8,284 bases of DNA from Desulfovibrio sp. (GTDB lineage Bacteria > Desulfobacterota > Desulfovibrionia > Desulfovibrionales > Desulfovibrionaceae), in the NCBI GenBank assembly GCA_031275955.1, contig JAISNZ010000203.1:1-8284 (forward strand), in the 5' to 3' direction. Shown piece after piece: positions 1-5,479 of this stretch. The notes below the pieces were generated by a model, which saw only the letters and a list, made by a program, of their open reading frames with translations, ran no database searches and had not been told where the DNA came from. The translations under genes and the position numbers were made by a program. Each line of letters begins with the position of its first letter. The stretch's first letter is position 1.

Positions 1-91
1 AGGTGGATATCCCCGGAATTTCCGCCAAGGCCGCCTCAAGCCGCGCGCTTTGCCCCGCTTCGGCATGCACGAGAAAACCCGCAATCGCCAT
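1..91 (-). CDS. napD: NapD-like Tat-substrate chaperone, N-terminal fragment (runs off left edge)
   Basis: Only the first 30 codons are present; the gene continues beyond position 1. The translation begins MAIAGFLVHA and continues to a LAEIPGIST segment. This matches the start of the NapD family (PF03927), which has a short beta strand 'I-x-G-x-LV', a helix, then 'LPG-(V/I)'. NapD proteins are small cytoplasmic chaperones that bind the twin-arginine signal of the periplasmic nitrate reductase NapA. ATG at 91-89 is preceded by AAAAGGA ending 7 nt upstream, a reasonable ribosome binding site. It lies on the same strand as the glycosyltransferase but 240 bp downstream of it, behind a hairpin-rich block, so it probably starts its own transcript, perhaps a nap operon to the left. 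With so little sequence the family call rests on N-terminal resemblance only. The nitrate reductase link is inference. Confidence 0.55.
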   Translation of the reverse strand, partial: MAIAGFLVHAEAGQSARLEAALAEIPGIST

Positions 92-148
92 CGTGGTGTC
101 CTTTTTCAAAGTTCATTCGCCCTCGGAAAACGCTGATTTATTCCCTTA

Positions 149-169
149 TGAGGGGGCTTTGCCCCCTCA
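149..169. repeat. Perfect 9-bp stem-loop
   Basis: TGAGGGGGC (149-157) and GCCCCCTCA (161-169) form a perfect 9-bp stem with a 3-nt loop. It has no adjacent T-run on either strand, so it is not a canonical intrinsic terminator. It lies inside the inverted-repeat-bounded block upstream of napD. Confidence 0.8.
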
Positions 170-179
170 AACTCCCCCG

Positions 180-200
180 GCAGGGGCCTGCTGCCCCTGC
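180..200. repeat. 8-bp stem-loop
   Basis: GCAGGGGC (180-187) pairs with GCCCCTGC (193-200) around a CTGCT loop. It is the second of the GC-only hairpins in the intergenic block, 10 bp from the first one. A role in transcript protection or termination is possible but not shown. Confidence 0.75.
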
Positions 201-249
201 ACCCCCGTTAAGTATTTCAATGGAATACGAAATGAGGGGGTTCGGGGCC

Positions 250-278
250 GTCCGTCCCGCGCAAAAACGCGGGCGGAC
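250..278. repeat. 11-bp stem-loop with one bulged base
   Basis: GTCCG plus CCCGCG (250-254 and 256-261) pairs with CGCGGG plus CGGAC (268-273 and 274-278). T255 is bulged and the 6-nt loop contains five A residues. It is the longest stem in the 121-347 block. Confidence 0.75.
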
Positions 279-310
279 AGCATCTGAAACGATATGCCCC
301 CCGACGGGGT

Positions 311-327
311 TCGGGGCGGAGCCCCGA
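311..327 (-). terminator. Hairpin directly after the glycosyltransferase stop
   Basis: TCGGGGC (311-317) and GCCCCGA (321-327) form a 7-bp stem with a 3-nt loop. On the minus strand it begins 4 nt after the TGA stop of the glycosyltransferase, so it could end or stabilise that transcript. There is no U-tract after the stem, so an intrinsic terminator is not certain. Nearly the same sequence recurs at 1733-1754. Confidence 0.4.
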
Positions 328-331
328 TAAA

Positions 332-1462
332 TCAGCGCTTCCCTAGGTAATGGAAATCGAACCTTTTTTCCGCGTCTTCAGAGCGCAGTTTTTCAATCCA
401 TTCCGTTTCCAATTCCGCCAGGACATTTTTGGCCAGTACAGGCTCGCAAATTTCCTCCAGCCAGGGCCAGGGCTCGGCGTCTTTGTCAGGAACAAAGGGG
501 AGTTGAAGCCTTGCCAGGTCCTCCCGCAGCAGGGCCGAAATAGCCGGGTACTCCCTGAAAAGGGCCAGGGCTCTCCCCAAGGCGTTTTCCTGACTCGGCG
601 GGGGTTGCTCCGAATCCTCCCCGGACGGCCGCAGGGCTTCGGCAATGAGGGCAAGGCATTTTCCCAGTTCAATATACAGAAAAGCCCATTCGCCGCTGGA
701 GCGCCCGTAGTCCAGAGCTGTTTGCAGGAAGCCGCGCAGGAGCGACGCTGCCCGTTCATCCTGTTTGCGCAGGCTCTCCCGCCAGGCTGAGACCAGCCGG
801 TATTTTTGGGCCTCCCCCACCTTCTGGATGGACAGAATATAGGCGGCGCTGCGCCGCCAATACTGCAGCCTGTGTATCTGGCGCTTTTCATAGACCGGAT
901 AGAGATCCGCCGCGACAAGGGTATAACCGGCAGCGGAGGCTTTGGCGCAAAACCAGACGTCTTCGTGTGACCAGCCCTCATGCCCGGCCAGACCGTCCAG
1001 ATGCTCCCAGATCCCCTTCCGGAACAGCCAGAGCCCGCCGGGCAGAAAAAACGTCCGGCGGTTTTTTCCGCAGCGCCTGGAGGTCCTGTACAGGGCGCGG
1101 GAAAGGTAATTGTCGGCCAGAGAGGGAATGACGCTGGCGCCGACCAGGGCAATCTTCGGATCGGTCAGCAGGGGAAGGGCCGCTGCAAGCCAGCGCCTGT
1201 CCATACGGATGTCGCCGTCAATGGACAGGACGACTTCTCCCCGCGCCTCCCCCAGCCCCAGGCGCTTGGCGCCGGCCGGCCCCAGATTTTGCGGGGATCG
1301 CAGGACTTTGACGCGCTCCATGGGGGGAAAGGGAGGGTCGGAACCGTCATCCACCACGATGATTTCGTCCGGGCGGATGAAATTTTGTCCATGCCGGAGT
1401 AATTCCAGGACAAAATCGTGGTCGTTATAGCTATAGGTGACAAGGCTCAAAAAAGGGGCCAT
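332..1462 (-). CDS. Family 2 glycosyltransferase (GT-A fold)
   Basis: This 376-residue protein is predicted to transfer a sugar from a nucleotide-sugar donor to a glycan or other acceptor. GT2 landmarks are visible in order: an N-terminal strand FLSLVTYSYN, EIIVVDDGSD (residues 33-42), the nucleotide and metal site SIDGDIRMD with D82 and D84, and a SHEDVWFC segment (E167, D168) like the acceptor-side acidic motif. A QYWRR segment follows near 200-204. The last 170 residues are helical and charged with no family I recognise. There is no signal peptide or membrane segment, so it is likely cytosolic or peripheral. The start is the ATG at 1462; no strong ribosome binding site precedes it. The stop lies inside the inverted repeat of the downstream block, so the extreme C-terminus may have been set by that element. 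Acceptor and pathway are unknown, and no other glycan genes are nearby. Confidence 0.85.
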   Translation of the reverse strand: MAPFLSLVTYSYNDHDFVLELLRHGQNFIRPDEIIVVDDGSDPPFPPMERVKVLRSPQNLGPAGAKRLGLGEARGEVVLSIDGDIRMDRRWLAAALPLLTDPKIALVGASVIPSLADNYLSRALYRTSRRCGKNRRTFFLPGGLWLFRKGIWEHLDGLAGHEGWSHEDVWFCAKASAAGYTLVAADLYPVYEKRQIHRLQYWRRSAAYILSIQKVGEAQKYRLVSAWRESLRKQDERAASLLRGFLQTALDYGRSSGEWAFLYIELGKCLALIAEALRPSGEDSEQPPPSQENALGRALALFREYPAISALLREDLARLQLPFVPDKDAEPWPWLEEICEPVLAKNVLAELETEWIEKLRSEDAEKRFDFHYLGKR

Positions 1463-1484
1463 TTGCGGATCAATTGCCGGTTCC

Positions 1485-1502
1485 GGGAAAAAGTTCTTTC
1501 CC
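1485..1502. repeat. 6-bp stem-loop in glycosyltransferase leader
   Basis: GGGAAA (1485-1490) pairs with TTTCCC (1497-1502) around a 6-nt loop. It sits 23 bp upstream of the glycosyltransferase start on the minus strand, in the predicted leader. It could affect expression of that gene, but the stem is short and may be incidental. Confidence 0.35.
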
Positions 1503-1520
1503 CTTTTGGCCGCACGGGCG

Positions 1521-1576
1521 CATCCGGCGGACCCCTGTCGGGCTTTCCTCCGGGAAAGGCCCTGGCCCGCCGGATG
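1521..1576 (-). terminator. Large nested inverted repeat, probable end of hydrogenase transcript
   Basis: The outer arms CATCCGGCGG (1521-1530) and CCGCCGGATG (1567-1576) are perfect 10-bp complements. Inside them GGGCTTTCC (1540-1548) pairs with GGAAAGGCCC (1553-1562) with one bulged base and a 4-nt loop, so the whole folds as one long hairpin. It begins 9 nt after the stop of the micro-ORF at 1586 and lies before the glycosyltransferase start. There is no T-run on the minus side, so termination or 3' end protection is inferred from position and stability only. Confidence 0.55.
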
Positions 1577-1585
1577 GGAAGAGGG

Positions 1586-1660
1586 TCAACTGTGTTTCTT
1601 GATGTGGTACAGGGCGCCGATGGTGGCGGCCAGCCCAAGGAAAAAGAAAAGAAAATCCAT
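1586..1660 (-). CDS. 24-residue single-span membrane micro-protein, last ORF of hydrogenase operon
   Basis: ATG at 1660-1658 follows a strong Shine-Dalgarno AGGAG (1670-1666) with 5-nt spacing. The ORF encodes 24 residues, starting MDFLFFFLGLAATIG and ending YHIKKHS, then TGA. Residues 3-18 form one uninterrupted hydrophobic stretch. The acidic N-terminus (D2) and basic C-terminus (K21, K22, H23) suggest an N-out, C-in transmembrane helix. It is co-directional with the hydrogenase genes, 107 bp past the protease stop, and ends right before the big inverted repeat, so it appears to be the last gene of that operon. I recognise no named family. Small single-span subunits of respiratory complexes (CydX, CcoQ) are similar in style only. 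A membrane tether or assembly factor for the hydrogenase is speculation. The good ribosome binding site and the clean membrane-helix pattern are the reasons to call it. Confidence 0.55.
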   Translation of the reverse strand: MDFLFFFLGLAATIGALYHIKKHS

Positions 1661-1732
1661 GGGAACTCCTTTGTGTATTCGGCAGGTGTATCCAGTAACA
1701 CAGCGAAAGCGGTTCCGCCAGTCTTCCCGGCT

Positions 1733-1754
1733 GGGTTTGGGCGGAGCCCCGATA
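1733..1754. repeat. Second copy of the GGGGCGGAGCCCC-type palindrome
   Basis: Positions 1733-1754 match 307-329 with one substitution and one missing base, sharing the core GCGGAGCCCCGATA. The palindromic core can form a short stem. It lies between the protease gene and the 24-codon ORF. It looks like a short dispersed intergenic repeat and could attenuate or protect the 3' part of the hydrogenase transcript. Confidence 0.6.
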
Positions 1755-1767
1755 CGGCATGTTTCCC

Positions 1768-2262
1768 TCAGGAGTTTTCCAGGGGAAAGGCTCGGCCGCC
1801 TGCGGCGGCGAGTTCCTGAAGGATTTTTTCCATGAAGCGGGGGAAGGCGGCCTGGCAGGGGGGGCTCAGTTCCATCCGGAGGGATTTCCAGTCCAGAGGC
1901 TCCATGCCCATGACCACTGCTGAGGGGCGGCTGCCGATCAGGGAGCAGCTGACCAGCACGTCCTCAAGGTCCACCTGATGTTGGGAATCGTGAAAACCAA
2001 GACTTTTGCGCAGATCCTCATCCTCCAGGCGGTACAGGGTCCCCGGTTCCCCCCCGCCCAGGACCGCGTCCATGACAATGAGCCGGTCACAGTCCACAAT
2101 GGAGGCCATCAGCAGTTTGCCCAGGGTTCCGCCATCCAGGAGGGTGACATTGGGGGAAAAGGAGTACCGCCCTTCCAGATGCCGGGCGGCGTGAACGCCG
2201 AGGCCTTCGTCGGCATAGAGCAGGTTGCCTACTCCCAGGAGCAGGATGCGGGGGTCAGGCAT
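1768..2262 (-). CDS. hynC: [NiFe] hydrogenase maturation endopeptidase
   Basis: This protein of 164 residues is the usual size for the HyaD/HybD/HycI protease family (peptidase family M52). After nickel insertion these enzymes clip the C-terminal tail of the hydrogenase large subunit, allowing folding and joining with the small subunit. Visible motifs are LLLGVGNLLYADEGLG (residues 7-22), LLDGGT (41-46), VMDAV (63-67) and SQHQVDLEDVL (93-103). By comparison with HybD the nickel-binding residues should be E19, D65 and H95, and all three are present. It is cytoplasmic and has no signal peptide. The ATG at 2262 has a GGAG-like site about 10 nt upstream. It follows the large subunit by 77 bp on the same strand, so it very probably serves the hydrogenase encoded here. 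The name hynC follows Desulfovibrio usage. Confidence 0.92.
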   Translation of the reverse strand: MPDPRILLLGVGNLLYADEGLGVHAARHLEGRYSFSPNVTLLDGGTLGKLLMASIVDCDRLIVMDAVLGGGEPGTLYRLEDEDLRKSLGFHDSQHQVDLEDVLVSCSLIGSRPSAVVMGMEPLDWKSLRMELSPPCQAAFPRFMEKILQELAAAGGRAFPLENS

Positions 2263-2274
2263 GGGGGAAGTCTT

Positions 2275-2301
2275 CTCCGGCAGGGGCCTCCGGCCAGGGG
2301 C
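2275..2301. repeat. Short tandem duplication between hynA and hynC
   Basis: CTCCGGCAGGGGC (2275-2287) is followed directly by CTCCGGCCAGGGGC (2288-2301), identical except for one extra C. It lies in the 77-bp spacer between the large subunit and protease genes. It may be a slippage product that affects spacing or folding of the intercistronic RNA; no function is evident. Confidence 0.7.
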
Positions 2302-2339
2302 AAGGCCCTCCGTCTTCGGGGCTCCTGAGCCAGGACGCC

Positions 2340-4013
2340 TCAGAGGATGTTGAAGACCCTCCGTTCGTTGCTGGTGGGGTCGATGAGGTGAATGGCGCAG
2401 GCGATACAGGGATCAAAGGAGTGGATGGTGCGCAGAATTTCCACAGGCCGCTTGGGGTCGGCGATGGGGATGCCGATCAGGGCTTCCTCGAAGGGGCCGA
2501 TCTGGTTCCTGGCGTCCCGGGGGCCCATGTTCCAGGTGGTGGGGACAACGAGCTGGAAGTTGGCGATCTTTTTGTCCTTGATGCGGATCCAGTGGCTCAG
2601 GCCGCCGCGCGGGGCGGTGACAAAGCCGACTCCCTCCGCCTCATTGGGCATTTCCCAGTCCTGGTAGATTTGGGGTTTGGCCTCTTTGCGGATCTGGTCC
2701 TGGTATTCCCCGACCCAGCGTTCCATCTGGCCGGCGACGACGGCGGCCTGGATGCCCCGGGCGGCTGTGCGGCCCAGGGTGGAGAACAGGGCTTCCGGTC
2801 CGACGCCCAAGGCCAAAAGGACCTTGTCGACGACAGGGACCACGGCCTGATGTCCGCTGGCGTAGGCCACAAGCATCTGGGCCAGGGGGCCGGTTTCCAT
2901 GGGAGTCTCGGCGTAGCGCGGGGATTTGGACCAGGAGTAGCGTTCGTCGCCGTGCAGGTCCGTGTAATCGGGGTCTGTGACGCCGTCAAAGGGCTTGCGG
3001 GCTTCGTCGCCCTTGAACCAGCTATGACGGACGTGTTCGGTGATCTTGTCGGGCTCGAAGGACCGGACGGAGGTGATGTCCCGGTTGAAAATGGCGCCGG
3101 GCTTGAAGAAGCCGCTGTTCAGATCGTCATCGTCGCTGCGGAATTCCCCGAAGGTCAGGAAGTTGGTGGTGCCGCCGTAGTCGGCCACGTCCTTGTACTG
3201 GGAGGCGACGGCCAGGAGGTCGGGGATATAGACCTCGTTGACAAAGGCGCAGACTTCCTTCTCCAGGGTGAGGAATTCATTGATCCGTTCCGGCTTCAGG
3301 GAATCGTAGCTGGTCACGCCGCCCACCACGGTGAACTGGGGATGGGGGTTTTTGCCCCCGAATACGGCCATGGCCTTCGCGGCCTTGACCTGCAGGTGCA
3401 GGGCCTCCAGATAGTGGGCGGTGGCGATGAGATCCAGTTCCGGGGACAGGACATAGGCCGGATGTTTTCCCAGAAAATAGGCGTTGGTGAGATGTCCGAG
3501 CTGGCCGCTGTCCACATATTTTTTGATGCGGTCCTTGACCGCCTGCATCTGCTCGGTCGTCGTCCGGCGCGGCGAGATGTCCGAGGCGATTTTGGCCGCC
3601 CTGGCCGCGTCGGCGTTCAGACAGTTGCTCACATCCACAAAATCCAGGGCATGCAAATGGTAAAAATGGACAATGTGGTCGTGCAGGTACAGGGCGCCCA
3701 GGACCATGTTGCGCAGCATGGCGGCCAGGGGAGGTATCTTGACCCCCACCGCGTCGTCCACGGCCCGCGTGGAGGCCAGGGCATGCACATAGGTGCAGAC
3801 GCCGCAGGTCCGCTGGGTGATATGCTGGGCGTCCCTGGGGTCGCGGCCGATGAGGATCCGCTCAATGCCCCTCCAGAGGGTGCCGCTGGAGTAGGCGTTG
3901 CTGACTCTGCCCTTGGTGACCTCCACCTCGATGCGCAGGTGCCCTTCAAGGCGGGTGACCGGATCAACGACGATGGGGCCGGAAAAAGAGGTGTCGATGG
4001 CGGATTGAGACAT
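2340..4013 (-). CDS. hynA: Periplasmic [NiFe] hydrogenase large subunit
   Basis: This 557-residue catalytic subunit holds the Ni-Fe(CN)2CO site that splits or forms H2. The N-terminal site RTCGVC gives nickel ligands C70 and C73, and the C-terminal DPCIACAIH gives C536 and C539. Both CxxC pairs have cysteine, so this is not the selenocysteine type. Other conserved points are RLEGH with the proton-relay glutamate E23, and APRGGLSHWI with R469. Cleavage is expected after H542, removing 15 residues (LIDPTSNERRVFNIL); the protease encoded just downstream would do this. There is no signal peptide, as usual, because export rides on the small subunit. The ATG at 4013 is chosen because AGGGAG (4026-4021) sits 7 nt upstream; a TTG two codons earlier is less well placed. 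It starts 30 bp after the small subunit gene. Gene letters for the two subunits are swapped in some species. Confidence 0.97.
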   Translation of the reverse strand: MSQSAIDTSFSGPIVVDPVTRLEGHLRIEVEVTKGRVSNAYSSGTLWRGIERILIGRDPRDAQHITQRTCGVCTYVHALASTRAVDDAVGVKIPPLAAMLRNMVLGALYLHDHIVHFYHLHALDFVDVSNCLNADAARAAKIASDISPRRTTTEQMQAVKDRIKKYVDSGQLGHLTNAYFLGKHPAYVLSPELDLIATAHYLEALHLQVKAAKAMAVFGGKNPHPQFTVVGGVTSYDSLKPERINEFLTLEKEVCAFVNEVYIPDLLAVASQYKDVADYGGTTNFLTFGEFRSDDDDLNSGFFKPGAIFNRDITSVRSFEPDKITEHVRHSWFKGDEARKPFDGVTDPDYTDLHGDERYSWSKSPRYAETPMETGPLAQMLVAYASGHQAVVPVVDKVLLALGVGPEALFSTLGRTAARGIQAAVVAGQMERWVGEYQDQIRKEAKPQIYQDWEMPNEAEGVGFVTAPRGGLSHWIRIKDKKIANFQLVVPTTWNMGPRDARNQIGPFEEALIGIPIADPKRPVEILRTIHSFDPCIACAIHLIDPTSNERRVFNIL

Positions 4014-4043
4014 GTGCAATCTCCCTGGAACAATGGGGCGCTT

Positions 4044-5000
4044 TTAGCTGTAGAAGGGGCTCATGTGATCCCAGAAATCGGGCTCGCTGCAACCGATGCA
4101 GGGATGCCCCGCGGCCACGGGCCAGTTGGTGCCGTTGAACAGGACTGTGGGACAGTTGTTGTACGTCTGCGGCCCTTTGCAGCCCAGGTTGTACAGGCAC
4201 CAGCCCTGGCGGGCCTCATCCGAGCCGAAGGAGTCGGCAAAGCGGCCGGCATCGAAATGGGGGCGTCGTTCGCACAGTTCATGCACGGATTTGCCGAAAA
4301 AGATGTTGGGCCGGCCGATGGAGTCCAACTCGGGAAGTTTCCCTTCCGTCAAATAATGGACGATGGTGCCCACAATGTTGATGGGGTTGGGCGGACAGCC
4401 GGGGATGTTCACGGCGCTGACGCCAAGGGCGCCGAAGGCGGCGTTTACGCCTTTGGCCCCGGTGGGGTTGGGGGCGGCGGCCTGGATGCCGCCGTAAGCG
4501 GCGCAGGTGCCGTAAGCGATAACCGCTTTGGCCTTGGGCAGAACCTCCTCGTTGATGGAGAGCATGGTCCTGTTGGCAACTTTGCCGTACATGCCGTTGC
4601 CGGCTGTGGGGATTCCCCCTTCCACGATGCAGATGAAGCCGTCCGGATTGTGAATGGCGCTGTGCAGGGCCTCTTCCGCGGCCTCGCCGGCGGCTGCCAT
4701 GATGGTTTCCTGGTATTCCAGGGAGATGGCGTCAAAGAGCAGGGCATCCAGATAGGGATTGGTGGTGCGCAGAAAGGCCTCAGAACAACCGGTGCATTCC
4801 GCGTTGTGCAGGTAGACCACGCAAGGCCGTTTGCCCTCTTTGCCGGTAAGAGCCCTGGCAATCCGGGGGGCCAGGGAGGGCCCCAGGCCCATGGCTGCGG
4901 CGACGGCCGTACAGTATTTGAGGAATTGACGGCGGTTTATGCCGTGCGCCCGCAGACGCTCCTCCACATTATCCTTTGCAAGACCAACGGCAACGCGCAT
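4044..5000 (-). CDS. hynB: Periplasmic [NiFe] hydrogenase small subunit, Tat-exported Fe-S protein
   Basis: This 318-residue electron-transfer subunit has three Fe-S clusters. The Tat signal has NRRQFLKY at residues 22-29, a weakly hydrophobic stretch, and a likely cut after ARA (50), leaving LTGKEGKRP as the mature N-terminus, close to D. gigas. The proximal 4Fe-4S cluster uses C69, C72, C166 and C202. The distal cluster uses H240, C243, C268 and C274, and the medial 3Fe-4S cluster uses C283, C301 and C304. The motif is ECTGCSE, without the extra cysteine seen in oxygen-tolerant enzymes, so this should be a standard oxygen-sensitive hydrogenase. There is no C-terminal membrane anchor; the chain ends shortly after the last cluster, consistent with a soluble periplasmic enzyme. 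ATG at 5000 follows a perfect AGGAGG (5010-5005) with tight 4-nt spacing. It is the first gene of the hynB-hynA-hynC set. Confidence 0.97.
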   Translation of the reverse strand: MRVAVGLAKDNVEERLRAHGINRRQFLKYCTAVAAAMGLGPSLAPRIARALTGKEGKRPCVVYLHNAECTGCSEAFLRTTNPYLDALLFDAISLEYQETIMAAAGEAAEEALHSAIHNPDGFICIVEGGIPTAGNGMYGKVANRTMLSINEEVLPKAKAVIAYGTCAAYGGIQAAAPNPTGAKGVNAAFGALGVSAVNIPGCPPNPINIVGTIVHYLTEGKLPELDSIGRPNIFFGKSVHELCERRPHFDAGRFADSFGSDEARQGWCLYNLGCKGPQTYNNCPTVLFNGTNWPVAAGHPCIGCSEPDFWDHMSPFYS

Positions 5001-5016
5001 ATTTCCTCCTCGCCCG

Positions 5017-5034
5017 GGCCGCCGGGAGGCGGCC
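5017..5034 (-). promoter_or_regulatory. Stem-loop just upstream of the hynB ribosome binding site
   Basis: GGCCGCC and GGCGGCC (5028-5034 and 5017-5023) form a perfect 7-bp GC-only stem with a 4-nt loop on the minus-strand transcript. It ends 6 nt before the AGGAGG. Such a 5' hairpin could protect the mRNA or limit ribosome access. This is a structural observation; its role is inferred. Confidence 0.5.
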
Positions 5035-5079
5035 GAACACCCCGCCGCCGGACATCTTCCGCCGGTGGAAGGGGATACT

Positions 5080-5182
5080 GCATAATATAAATATCCTTGC
5101 AGGAAGTACAGGAGAGGACCTGGAAAATCGAATATATAATTTCAATGCGATTGTCATAAAAATAGTTATAAAATAAATATCA
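5080..5182. promoter_or_regulatory. AT-rich island, likely divergent promoter region
   Basis: About 100 bp is markedly AT-rich inside GC-rich DNA, between the two divergent transcription units. On the minus strand TGTACT (5110-5105) and TATTAT (5087-5082) are 17 bp apart and could be a weak sigma-70 promoter for hynB. On the plus strand TTGTCA (5151-5156) and TAAATA (5174-5179), also 17 bp apart, could serve the UbiD gene. A small palindrome CAATGCGATTG (5143-5153) could be an operator. I see no good sigma-54 (GG-N10-GC) site. Individual boxes are weak matches; the promoter role of the island as a whole is more credible. Confidence 0.45.
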
Positions 5183-5264
5183 GATTCCCCGCCGGGTCTG
5201 GGGTCCCGTCTGCGCGGCGCTTCCCGGGCGAAGGGAAAGCCGCGGGGCTCCCTGTTCGCGGCAG

Positions 5265-5292
5265 GCGTGTTTCGTCTGGCGTGTTTCGTCTT
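5265..5292. repeat. 14-bp tandem repeat
   Basis: GCGTGTTTCGTCTG (5265-5278) is followed immediately by GCGTGTTTCGTCTT (5279-5292), 13 of 14 bases identical. It lies upstream of the UbiD gene and covers the region where that reading frame first opens. It could be a paired protein-binding site or a chance duplication. Confidence 0.7.
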
Positions 5293-5479
5293 GCATCCCG
5301 GGCCTGGCTCTGCCATGATCTTTCCGTGCGGATACGGATATTCCCGGGCAATGGCAGCAGGCAATCGCCCGGCGGCCGCGCGAGCGGACGCCCGCCGCGG
5401 AGGCGCAATTCACCTGCGCTGCCGGGCGCCGAAGCGGGCGCCGTCCGAAGGCAGGCCGGAGGAGACGCGCAGAGGCAAA

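Larger units (their letters stand above)
121..347. mobile_element. Inverted-repeat-bounded, hairpin-rich block (MITE-like or dispersed repeat)
   Basis: Positions 121-141 and the reverse complement of 327-347 match at 18 of 21 bases, and the inner 11 bases (CGCTGATTTAT) match perfectly. Between them lie about 185 bp with four clear stem-loops (149-169, 180-200, 250-278, 311-327) and no convincing gene. The right inverted repeat overlaps the last codons and the stop (332-334) of the glycosyltransferase. The left one sits about 30 bp upstream of the napD-like start. No obvious target-site duplication flanks the block. A miniature inverted-repeat element, or a family of intergenic palindromes typical of the host, would both fit. 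The 23-bp palindrome at its right end recurs at 1733-1754, which supports a dispersed repeat. No transposase is visible. Confidence 0.45.
5001..5479. other. Divergent intergenic control region between hynB and the UbiD gene
   Basis: This 479-bp stretch separates the two divergent transcription units. From the hynB side it holds the ribosome binding site, a 7-bp hairpin (5017-5034), an AT-rich island (about 5080-5182), then about 300 bp of GC-rich sequence with a 14-bp tandem repeat (5265-5292) leading to the UbiD start. The UbiD frame stays open back to 5267, but this part codes for an Arg- and Ala-rich sequence with no family resemblance and is best seen as non-coding. I see no convincing gene, RNA gene or riboswitch here. 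Confidence 0.6.

Noticed and set aside
3..330. Plus-strand short frames at 3-287 and 148-330
   Set aside because: They run through the GC palindromes and opposite the napD-like start, have no good ribosome binding site, and give proline- and arginine-rich products with no family resemblance.
2340..4013. Selenocysteine [NiFeSe] hydrogenase
   Set aside because: The C-terminal motif reads DPCIACAIH with two Cys codons; there is no in-frame TGA at the nickel-binding position.
4014..4019. TTG start two codons upstream for the hydrogenase large subunit
   Set aside because: ATG at 4013 has a 7-nt gap to AGGAG-like AGGGAG; the TTG would sit only 1 nt from that site.
2388..5090. Plus-strand open frame of 900 codons opposite the hydrogenase genes
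   Set aside because: It is antisense to two genes whose conserved metal-binding motifs are intact. The Gly-, Asp- and Val-rich translation has no family resemblance. Such frames are common opposite GC-rich genes with strong third-position bias.
5080..5182. Sigma-54 promoter for the hydrogenase
   Set aside because: I looked for GG-N10-GC spacing on the minus strand in the AT-rich island and its flanks and found no acceptable match.
5166..5413. Minus-strand short frames upstream of hynB
   Set aside because: Three overlapping frames with Arg-rich, low-complexity products and no convincing ribosome binding site. They lie in the GC-rich leader opposite the UbiD upstream region.
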